14,745 nucleotides of DNA. Origin: Marine Group II euryarchaeote MED-G33 (GTDB taxonomy: Archaea; Thermoplasmatota; Poseidoniia; Poseidoniales; Thalassarchaeaceae). The notes under the pieces were generated by a model. It did not search any database and had not been told where the DNA came from. It worked only from the letters and a program-made list of their open reading frames with translations. Each line of letters opens with the position of its first letter. Positions within the stretch are counted from its first letter, which is position 1. The stretch spans positions 1 to 14,745 of the forward strand of contig CATISE010000029.1 of NCBI GenBank assembly GCA_949538655.1, in the 5' to 3' direction. This document shows, one piece after another, positions 7,274-13,549 of this stretch. A program made the position numbers and the translations under genes.

Positions 7274-9043
7274 TCAACCCGCATAGAAATATTCGCCACT
7301 GGCTTTTTGTTCGCGATCCTTTCGACTATCCACCTTATTGATTCTAGGTCTGTGACTGTCGTGATCACGTCTGAATGTAATTTGTACTTGTTCCAAGAAT
7401 CGATTCATTCCAGTTCGGAGTGGCAATGGTCCGACCGCTCTTCCTTCTACTCCACCTTCACCTTCGAAAACAAGTAATGAATCACTTACTATGTCGATGA
7501 AATAGATATCGTGATCGATAACCATTGCTGATTTTTCATTAATCTCCATGGTTTTGTGAATGGCTTTGGCCGCTTCCATTCTTGCATCAGCATCCAAGTG
7601 GGCACTCGGTTCATCGAGCAGATACAAGTCTGCCTCCTTGCCCAAACAAATCGCGATACTAACGGCCTGCAACTCACCACCTGACAAGCGCCTTGCATCT
7701 TGTTCTAGTAATTTGTCAACTTGTAAAGGTCGAATGACTGTGGTGTTGAATTCACCTTGGCGCCATTTCATACCCAATTCACTGTCCAACCAGAGTTGGA
7801 CTGAACCTGCAAATTCAGGTTTTACATGTTGGGGTTTGTAGGAAACCTTTGCTTCCATCGTACACCATCCTGCATCAATTTCCAACTCGCCTGCAATCAT
7901 CCGGACCATCGTCGTCTTCCCCGTTGCGTTTGGGCCCACGACACCAACCACTTCCGAACTGTGGACCTTTCCGGATTCAGTTTTCAGATGGAATGTACCT
8001 TGGGTTTTTTCCATATCGCCCCATTCAAGAATAGGTTGACCGATTTCCTCTCCTCTGGTCCCTCCACGGACAAATCGAATGGGTTTGTCACGCATGCGAA
8101 TATTTTCTTGTTCTAGAAATCCATCGAGATAGGCATTGACCGCCGTCCGAGTATTTCGGGGTGGGGTGAAGATTCCGTATGCTGCTCTTTCTCCATACAC
8201 GATGTGTACCAAGTCGCATAGAACATCCAAGATTGCAAGGTCGTGTTCGATCACAATGACTCTCTTGCCAGTTTCTGACAGCTCTTGTATGATTTTCACC
8301 ATGCGCATTCTCTCATAAATATCCAGATAAGATGACGGTTCGTCAAAGAAGTATACATCTGCATCTTTGAGTAACGTAGCTGCGATTGCAACACGTTGTA
8401 ATTCACCTCCGGAGAGTTCGGGTAATTTCCGATCGAAAAGGTGATCGATAGAGAGATCCTTGCTGACTTGTTCGATTACGCCTCTTTGGTCAATCCTCTC
8501 GAGTAGTGCACTGACCAGCCCATCAAAGGCTCTGGGAATTTTGTCCACATATTGTGGTTTGACAGCAATTCGAACGCCATCGCCTGCGACCAGTGACATG
8601 AAATCTCGCAACTCTCCACGTGGGAATGAATCCAATACTTCTTCCCAAGGCCTTTCGCCACTCAACCAATCACCTAGATTCGGCCGTAATGTTCCAGAGA
8701 GCAAATTGATCGCGGTTGATTTTCCAATTCCATTGGCCCCCAAGATTCCGACCACTTCGTTTTCTCTTGGGGCTGGCAATCGGAAGAGCCGGAATCCATT
8801 TTCACCATAGCAATGGGTCAAGTCATGATCAAGTTCCTGAGGGAGGTTGATGATTTTCACAGCATCGCCAGGACAATGCTTCGCTCGAACCAAACAAGGA
8901 GGGCATGCCGATTCCAAAATCTTGCACTTTGTTCCTTCCACCTGGATACATTCAGCTCCACATTGGCCAGCATATTTTTGCAGGTACATGAAAGCCGGGG
9001 AGTTGGGCTTACAACGATCTTCCAAGAGCACTGCGATCCGCAT
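7274..9043 (-). CDS. abce1: ABCE1/Rli1 ribosome recycling ATPase with atypical N-terminal cysteines
   Basis: A soluble twin-ATPase that splits ribosomes after termination, 589 residues, normal for the family. NBD1 has Walker A GANGIGKST (102-110), LSGGE (210-214), DEPSSYLD (234-241) and the switch His267. NBD2 has GPNATGKTT (370-378), LSGGE (453-457), DEPSAHLD (477-484) and His511. The C-terminal hinge ends RPRINKVDSRKDREQK and GEYFYAG, typical of ABCE1. The N-terminal domain normally holds eight cysteines for two 4Fe-4S clusters. Here the cysteines are 11, 28, 32, 40, 47, 50 and 57: the usual closely spaced first quartet is missing, and the second reads Cx2Cx6CP with Arg53 where the third ligand is expected. 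An in-frame ATG 12 codons upstream was not used, because aaggagg at 9051-9057 sits 7 bases before the ATG at 9043. Confidence 0.95.
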   Translation of the reverse strand: MRIAVLLEDRCKPNSPAFMYLQKYAGQCGAECIQVEGTKCKILESACPPCLVRAKHCPGDAVKIINLPQELDHDLTHCYGENGFRLFRLPAPRENEVVGILGANGIGKSTAINLLSGTLRPNLGDWLSGERPWEEVLDSFPRGELRDFMSLVAGDGVRIAVKPQYVDKIPRAFDGLVSALLERIDQRGVIEQVSKDLSIDHLFDRKLPELSGGELQRVAIAATLLKDADVYFFDEPSSYLDIYERMRMVKIIQELSETGKRVIVIEHDLAILDVLCDLVHIVYGERAAYGIFTPPRNTRTAVNAYLDGFLEQENIRMRDKPIRFVRGGTRGEEIGQPILEWGDMEKTQGTFHLKTESGKVHSSEVVGVVGPNATGKTTMVRMIAGELEIDAGWCTMEAKVSYKPQHVKPEFAGSVQLWLDSELGMKWRQGEFNTTVIRPLQVDKLLEQDARRLSGGELQAVSIAICLGKEADLYLLDEPSAHLDADARMEAAKAIHKTMEINEKSAMVIDHDIYFIDIVSDSLLVFEGEGGVEGRAVGPLPLRTGMNRFLEQVQITFRRDHDSHRPRINKVDSRKDREQKASGEYFYAG

Positions 9044-9050
9044 TCTATCT

Positions 9051-9057
9051 CCTCCTT
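9051..9057 (-). promoter_or_regulatory. Shine-Dalgarno that fixes the ABCE1 start
   Basis: Read on the minus strand, aaggagg precedes the ATG at 9043 with 7 bases between. It decides between this ATG (MRIAVLLEDRC) and the in-frame ATG 12 codons further upstream, which lacks such a site. Confidence 0.75.
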
Positions 9058-9095
9058 GTTTGCTCGCGCTTGCTGCCATTCTTAATCGGTTGCGT

Positions 9096-9114
9096 GGTTC
9101 ACCAGAGGTGAACC
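9096..9114. repeat. Perfect 8-bp inverted repeat in the crtB-ABCE1 gap
   Basis: ggttcacc-aga-ggtgaacc forms a perfect hairpin. It can be extended by gcg (9092-9094) with cgc (9115-9117) around a single unpaired t at 9095. On the plus strand it is followed by gttttt, but no rightward gene ends there; both flanking genes run leftward. On the minus strand it lies 15 bases after the crtB stop and 52 bases before the ABCE1 ATG, with no T-run after it. It may be an operator, a processing site or a 3' stabiliser. Confidence 0.6.
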
Positions 9115-9129
9115 CGCGTTTTTCTCAGT

Positions 9130-10398
9130 TCAGAAAGAGAAGAAGCGGTGCCGCAAGTATAGGGTTGCGGCCAAGGTCAATTTCTCTGCTTTACTCAATT
9201 TAACGCGCTCTGTGAATACATCGCCGCCAGTTCTTTCGATTCGACGTAGGATACTGCTGTAGAATGCCATCATTGCGGCTGGACTGTAACGGCTCTGCTT
9301 TGGGATTTTTGGCAAGAGCTTGAATCCCTTGTCACGATATGCTCTGACTCTCGCACAATATTCCTTGACGAAAGGCAGCCATCCAGGGTGATCGAGTAAT
9401 TTCTTTCCAGACATGACGTCTTCTTCTGAAATTCCGAAGCGTTCCAAATCTTCGAGAGGAAGATAGATTCGATCCCTTTCAGCATCTTCTTGAACATCCC
9501 TGAGGATATTGGTTAATTGCATGGCAATTCCCCATGCTTCGGCAAATTCACGTTCAGCAGCTGTCGATTCAACGCCATAGATATCGATACAGACGAGGCC
9601 AACAGTTGATGCGACTCTGTAGCAGTAAGAATACAATTCCTCAAACGTCTGGTAACGATTGGTGTAAAGATCATCTTCCATACCGCTGATCAAATCATCC
9701 ATGTATTGCCGTGATACTCCATATTTCGAGACCGTATGCTTGAGAGCCATGAAAATCGGATCGGTACTCGACATGCAGTTGTAGGCGGTAGACAATTTCT
9801 TTCGGAAGAAAAATAGTTGTGCCAACTTATCTTCAAATTCAGTCCGCTCAATCACGGGTTTCGCAGCAGCGAGTTCCTCCAACTTCCTGCGATACTGAAT
9901 CGCTTCTGGATCTTTTGCACCTAGGGCACCAGGGAACTTGTCGACATAATCTCCATCTGCAATATCGTCGGCTCGGCGACAGAATGCGTAGTATGCACAG
10001 ATTGCTTTTCGTTGTTCATCGGGGAGATACTTGAACGAGTGATAGAAGTTACCTGCTTCACGCCGAGTCAACTCTTCACAGTAAGCGTAGGCTGCATCCA
10101 GCATTTCTTGAGGGACATCCTCTTCTTCCCAAACTGGGGCTTCGATGTGTTTGAACGGATTCACCAATTCTCCACCTCGGCTTACAACACCCATGAAGTG
10201 AGCTGATTCAGTTGCCAGTTCAAGAGCGGTAATACTCGCAGCACGAACGGCTTCTCGAGTCAAAACAACCGCTGCACGGAGTTGTTCTAGACGTGCATTG
10301 ACCTCGGCACCTTCCTCACCTTTGCGAACAGGTTCATCCTCAATCAGAATGAACTCATCCAAGAGTTCAGAGGAATGACGGTTCACGGTGTCAGACAT
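9130..10398 (-). CDS. crtB: Phytoene synthase (CrtB-like) with an N-terminal extension
   Basis: Condenses two geranylgeranyl diphosphates to phytoene, the first C40 carotenoid step. The product is 422 residues. The trans-prenyl synthase core begins near residue 100. It has YAFCRRADDIADG (137-149) with the first Asp-rich motif DDIAD, DLISGMEDDL (235-244), YRVASTVG (260-267) and the second Asp-rich motif in NILRDVQED (297-305), followed by RIYLPLEDLERFGI, a very CrtB-like stretch. Bacterial CrtB proteins are about 300 residues; the first 95 or so here are an extra, mostly helical and acidic segment that I do not recognise. ATG at 10398 is preferred over a GTG 14 codons upstream. No Shine-Dalgarno is seen, so the transcript may be leaderless. 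It follows a second family member by 109 bases. The product could feed retinal for a rhodopsin, but none is in this window. Confidence 0.88.
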   Translation of the reverse strand: MSDTVNRHSSELLDEFILIEDEPVRKGEEGAEVNARLEQLRAAVVLTREAVRAASITALELATESAHFMGVVSRGGELVNPFKHIEAPVWEEEDVPQEMLDAAYAYCEELTRREAGNFYHSFKYLPDEQRKAICAYYAFCRRADDIADGDYVDKFPGALGAKDPEAIQYRRKLEELAAAKPVIERTEFEDKLAQLFFFRKKLSTAYNCMSSTDPIFMALKHTVSKYGVSRQYMDDLISGMEDDLYTNRYQTFEELYSYCYRVASTVGLVCIDIYGVESTAAEREFAEAWGIAMQLTNILRDVQEDAERDRIYLPLEDLERFGISEEDVMSGKKLLDHPGWLPFVKEYCARVRAYRDKGFKLLPKIPKQSRYSPAAMMAFYSSILRRIERTGGDVFTERVKLSKAEKLTLAATLYLRHRFFSF

Positions 10399-10457
10399 AC
10401 GCGTCAGTCGTAGGGTGGGCTCATGCCTTATTGAACCCACCCCTCAAAAGTCCACAT

Positions 10458-10474
10458 GGTCCCCTTTGGGGACC
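10458..10474. repeat. Perfect 7-bp inverted repeat between the two prenyl synthase genes
   Basis: ggtcccc-ttt-ggggacc forms a strong GC-rich hairpin 33 bases downstream of the stop of the 10508-11524 gene and 59 bases upstream of the crtB ATG. On the minus strand a T-run (about 10483-10488) comes before it, which may end the upstream transcript in the archaeal manner. The octamer ccacatgg occurs on both sides, at 10452-10459 and 10496-10503. It is a candidate operator or transcript-end structure for the isoprenoid genes. Confidence 0.55.
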
Positions 10475-10507
10475 TAAATGGAAAAATTTGTTTTACCACA
10501 TGGAATC

Positions 10508-11524
10508 CTAGATATCTCGATTCTTTCGCAACAATCTCTGGCAACCCCCAGGGATTACCAAAGCTCTCAGCGTTTGATTCCGAAGCCGTTTGATTTCAGG
10601 TCGCAAAACCTTGACCCTGTTGTTCTGTTCAAGTACATTTGATGTTCTCAACAATGATAGTGTTCTCTGACCGATTAGGACCGGAAGCATACAAGCGGCT
10701 CTGAGTCTAAACTGACTGTAAGGCAACATCGCAATATATTCTGCTGCCGCATCTAGATGGGACGCTGCAATGTCGAGATTTTTTTGGAAAAGTGGTCGGA
10801 ATTTTTCCATGTTTTTTGGGTCGATCAGATCCGCTGGTTGCAAATTGATTTCACCCAAGGGGTCTGCTGGAATATAGCAACGACCAAAGCGTAAATCTTC
10901 AGGTATATCCCTCAGGATGTTGATCATCTGAAGTGCCTTTCCAAATCGAACTCCAAGTCCATACATTTTTGTTTCTTTTTCCGTATTGAAACTGATTTGG
11001 TGTGCCAATGTCATGCTGGTCCAAAATTCACCAACACTACCTGCGACACGATAGGCGTAATCATCCAATTCTTGAGAATTATTCAATGCACCAATTGAAT
11101 CAGTTTCATTTGCCGAACCAAATCTCTGGAGATCTAGAATTTGTCCTCCTATGATAATTTCCAGGCATTTCCGCATCCTCTCTTGATCATCTTCATCGAA
11201 AGCCTCCAATGATGAAATCACTTTGTCCACATTTTGCATCAGCCTTTGTTCGCCTTCATTTTCTTGCAGGGCGGCAATATCTGAAAAATTTGGAAGGCTG
11301 GATGATTTTCCTTGTGCAACATCTCCATATGTTTCAAGGGCTTCAATCAATTGTTTTTCCGTCCCCGTTTTTGTATCTGCAATCGTATCTGCAACCCTTG
11401 CGAGAAGGTAAAGCAGCCCCACCTGCCCACGCATGCGCTTTGGTAAGACCTTGAGAGTGAGGAAGAACGAACGAGAAGTGTCCTCTAACAGGGTATCAAT
11501 TTCTGGATTGATTAACCCGGACAT
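10508..11524 (-). CDS. Squalene/phytoene synthase family protein
   Basis: A second head-to-head prenyl synthase, 338 residues, clearly diverged from the neighbouring CrtB. Family motifs are DTSRSFFLTLKVLP (15-28), LLARVADTIADT (40-51) with the first Asp-rich motif DTIAD, GGQILDLQRFG (126-136), YRVAGSVGEFWT (158-169) and the second Asp-rich motif in NILRDIPEDLRFGRCYIP (202-219). The SRSFF...LP and VGEFWT patterns look closer to squalene synthase-like members than to CrtB. It may therefore make squalene from farnesyl diphosphate, but presqualene or phytoene products cannot be excluded. ATG at 11524 is chosen over upstream in-frame starts because a GA-rich gaggggag lies 5 bases before it; GTG one codon earlier is an alternative. 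It is divergent from the zinc-ribbon gene. Confidence 0.85.
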   Translation of the reverse strand: MSGLINPEIDTLLEDTSRSFFLTLKVLPKRMRGQVGLLYLLARVADTIADTKTGTEKQLIEALETYGDVAQGKSSSLPNFSDIAALQENEGEQRLMQNVDKVISSLEAFDEDDQERMRKCLEIIIGGQILDLQRFGSANETDSIGALNNSQELDDYAYRVAGSVGEFWTSMTLAHQISFNTEKETKMYGLGVRFGKALQMINILRDIPEDLRFGRCYIPADPLGEINLQPADLIDPKNMEKFRPLFQKNLDIAASHLDAAAEYIAMLPYSQFRLRAACMLPVLIGQRTLSLLRTSNVLEQNNRVKVLRPEIKRLRNQTLRALVIPGGCQRLLRKNRDI

Positions 11525-11596
11525 CACTCTCCCCTCAGCGTGTCTACAGGCCACGTGTTCTTGACCCTGTGGGCACCCTTGTTTAGGCAACCTTTT

Positions 11597-11633
11597 CTAC
11601 GGGAGTTCTACCCTTCCACCCGTAGGGGTGGAA
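11597..11633 (+). promoter_or_regulatory. Leader with two mutually exclusive hairpins before the zinc-ribbon gene
   Basis: Two perfect stems compete here. Stem A pairs ctacggg (11597-11603) with cccgtag (11619-11625). Stem B pairs ttccaccc (11614-11621) with gggtggaa (11626-11633). They share ccc at 11619-11621, so only one can form at a time. Stem B ends two bases before the ATG and would bury the only G-rich ribosome-binding candidate (ggggtgg, 11625-11631); stem A would leave most of it open. If this is transcribed, it has the layout of a translational switch. It could equally be a DNA operator in the divergent promoter. Confidence 0.45.
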
Positions 11634-11635
11634 CG

Positions 11636-12949
11636 ATGGACTGCCAAGTGTGTTCAGAAGAAATTCCAGATGACTCACTTTTCTGCCCTGAATGTGGTGC
11701 ACGTCAAGACCCTTCGAAGTCGGGTGCAATGGGTGGTCGAAACTTCGGAGTTGTCAGTTCTCAAGCGGTTCAGGCAACCCATGATATGCAAGCTTCCGAT
11801 TCAGCAGGTGGGTCTGGTGCAACCATGGATCCTTCCAATTTCCTCAACCAAATCGCCGGTCAAATGGACAGTCGGCAGGCGCAACAACCAGTGCAACAAC
11901 CAGCGCATCAACCCGCAATGCCCCAACCTTCCTCGGTCACTGACCAAGTTGTCGATCAGATTGTTGAATCGGAACGTGCCGAGAAAGCAGGTGCGCGAAA
12001 CGAGTGGTTGGCAATGAACCAAAAAACAGCCTCAGGAGTCTTGGCAGGACTTTCTGGTGGCGAAGTCCCCGAACACTTGGCCTCAGCATCCGGCAGTGCA
12101 AGGTTCCTAGATGATGGTCAAGATGTAGGTCTGGAGAAGAAACGGGTGAAATCCAATCAACCCTCTCCATCCTTACTCCGCAGAATGGCAGAAGTTGCCA
12201 CTCGCCGCGTCGCTCGAAAGCGTGGAGTGGCTGTTGAATCACCTCAAGTTGCAATGACTGAAGATGATACAGTTCAGGTCAATGTGACATACATCGATGA
12301 TGGGAGGGTTCTCGACACCCCTCCTGATCTTTCGAATGCGTTTGAGCATGCAATTGCGACTGAATTGGCCCTCAAGGGTTTTGACATCGGTATCGAAATC
12401 GCCCTCTTCCGATCTTTGGATGGAAACATCGAACTCGTTTGGGGCGAAGCCGTGGGTTCAGAAGAAATCGAAGAAGACGATGAAGACCTCTTCGCTTGCG
12501 ATGACTGTGGGTATTACCCCATTCGTGATTCAGATTCAAGTTGCCCTGGCTGTGGTGCACAATTTATCGATGACGATGATGATTGGGATGACTCACCAGC
12601 TCCTCCTTCCAGAGGCCCAAGTACGCCTCCATCACGTGGTGCGGGTGGCCCACCATCTCGCGGACCTAGCGGAGGCCCCGGTGGTCCACCAAGAGGTCCA
12701 TCACGAGGTTCAGGCGGTCCACCTCGAGGACCATCTCGTGGCTCTGGTGGTTCCCCTCCTAGCCGAGGACCAGGCGGCGGCCCACCCAGTCGCGGTCCAA
12801 GCGGCGGCCCTCCCAGTCGAGGCCCAGGCGGCGGCCCCCCCAGTCGAGGCCCAGGCGGCGGTCCTCCCAGTCGCGGTCCAAGCGGTGGTCCTCCCAGTCG
12901 AGGTCCAAGCGGCGGTCCACCGAAGAAGAGACGCGGCCCTCCAAGCTGA
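11636..12949 (+). CDS. Double zinc-ribbon protein with a Gly-Pro-Ser-Arg repeat tail
   Basis: I do not recognise the family. The 437-residue protein starts with a zinc ribbon (Cys3, Cys6, Cys17, Cys20: DCQVC and FCPECG). A Gln/Ala/Ser-rich linker (about 25-110) and a basic helical stretch LLRRMAEVATRRVARKRG (about 181-198) follow. Next comes a folded-looking alpha/beta segment (about 208-280, VQVNVTYIDDGR to IELVWGEAVG), then a second ribbon (Cys288, Cys291, Cys303, Cys306). An acidic run of Asp follows, and from about residue 319 to the end a disordered tail of PPSRGP and GGPPRGPS units. There are no membrane segments. The frame opens further upstream to 11540, but ATG at 11636 puts the first ribbon at the N-terminus. 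The tail resembles RGG/RGP-type RNA-binding and condensate-forming regions, but function is inference. Confidence 0.82.
   Translation: MDCQVCSEEIPDDSLFCPECGARQDPSKSGAMGGRNFGVVSSQAVQATHDMQASDSAGGSGATMDPSNFLNQIAGQMDSRQAQQPVQQPAHQPAMPQPSSVTDQVVDQIVESERAEKAGARNEWLAMNQKTASGVLAGLSGGEVPEHLASASGSARFLDDGQDVGLEKKRVKSNQPSPSLLRRMAEVATRRVARKRGVAVESPQVAMTEDDTVQVNVTYIDDGRVLDTPPDLSNAFEHAIATELALKGFDIGIEIALFRSLDGNIELVWGEAVGSEEIEEDDEDLFACDDCGYYPIRDSDSSCPGCGAQFIDDDDDWDDSPAPPSRGPSTPPSRGAGGPPSRGPSGGPGGPPRGPSRGSGGPPRGPSRGSGGSPPSRGPGGGPPSRGPSGGPPSRGPGGGPPSRGPGGGPPSRGPSGGPPSRGPSGGPPKKRRGPPS
12776..12910 (+). repeat. Five tandem 27-base units encoding GGPPSRGPS/G
   Basis: Five head-to-tail 27-base copies run 12776-12802, 12803-12829, 12830-12856, 12857-12883 and 12884-12910. 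Each encodes Gly-Gly-Pro-Pro-Ser-Arg-Gly-Pro plus Ser or Gly. Copies differ mostly at third codon positions (cgc/cga, ggc/ggt, cca/cct/ccc), so the peptide is kept while the DNA drifts. Looser versions of the unit extend upstream to about 12598. Confidence 0.9.
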
Positions 12950-13543
12950 TTACAATATGATCCAGACTCCAAGTCCGGCCAGTAATATTCCCATTGCAAG
13001 TTCTACCTTGCGTGCATTTTCTTCGATGGTAACCATCAACGGTGTTCCCGAGATGATCAGTGCGACCAAAACATACCACCCACCATCAATACACATTGCG
13101 ATACATGCCACCAAAGTCCTCTCACCCCATGTAAAGTCGGGTTGAACAAATTGGCTGAAAATTGCGATGAGGAATGCGAGAATTTTTGGATTCAAGAAAG
13201 CGATGAGAAATCCCTCTGTGAATCCACGCCGATCAGAGTTTTGATGTTCATTTTCTCCATCCGATCCACGAATCATTAGCGCTGCGAGTAGCAATAAGAA
13301 GAGCCCTCCAATGATTTCCAGTAATTCAGCAGCACCACTGGCACTGGCTTTCAGTTGGGCGATTCCTGCAATAGCGATGAATGCATAAATGCCGAATCCA
13401 ATTCCATGTCCAATACCGCAAGCCACCCCTCTTCGTTTTCCACCCTCCAGCGTGTTGCGAATGAGAATCGCCAACGATGGCCCAGGTGAAATCGCACCGA
13501 CAACCAGTACCGCAACGATCGGGGCGAGCGCAGCGAAGTCCAT
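12950..13543 (-). CDS. LysE/RhtB-family amino-acid exporter
   Basis: A 197-residue membrane protein of the LysE superfamily, normal length, with about six hydrophobic helices. The family signature GAISPGPSLAILIRNTL (16-32) near the N-terminus is followed by GGKRRGVACGIGHGIG, and the LIAFLNPKILAFLI block (about 113-126) is the conserved second-half motif. The probable role is export of an amino acid or related small metabolite across the cytoplasmic membrane; the substrate cannot be read from sequence. ATG at 13543 lies 6 bases after the sucD stop, so it is probably the last gene of a sucC-sucD-exporter operon. Its TAA stop abuts the TGA of the convergent zinc-ribbon gene with no base between. 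Confidence 0.9.
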   Translation of the reverse strand: MDFAALAPIVAVLVVGAISPGPSLAILIRNTLEGGKRRGVACGIGHGIGFGIYAFIAIAGIAQLKASASGAAELLEIIGGLFLLLLAALMIRGSDGENEHQNSDRRGFTEGFLIAFLNPKILAFLIAIFSQFVQPDFTWGERTLVACIAMCIDGGWYVLVALIISGTPLMVTIEENARKVELAMGILLAGLGVWIIL

Positions 13544-13549
13544 GCCTAC

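Noticed and set aside
7270..7368. Possible 33-residue N-terminal extension of nuclease paralogue A
   Set aside because: It would overlap the ABCE1 C-terminal coding region, and the paralogue B start aligns with the ATG at 7269.
9092..9126. Intrinsic terminator for a rightward gene (hairpin then T-run)
   Set aside because: No rightward gene ends nearby; the flanking genes are both on the minus strand.
12598..12910. Tandem repeats considered as a CRISPR array
   Set aside because: Units are contiguous with no unique spacers and are in frame within a coding region.
12514..12999. Proline/glycine-rich minus-strand reading frame of 161 codons opposite the repeat tail
   Set aside because: It exists only because the repeat is GC-rich and lacks stops on the other strand. 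It overlaps two supported genes and has no ribosome site.
12297..13145. Long plus-strand frame of 282 codons overlapping the zinc-ribbon gene
   Set aside because: It is a frame-shifted reading of the repeat with Val/Ala/His low-complexity output, and it runs into the opposite-strand exporter gene. The zinc-ribbon frame has clear Cys motifs.
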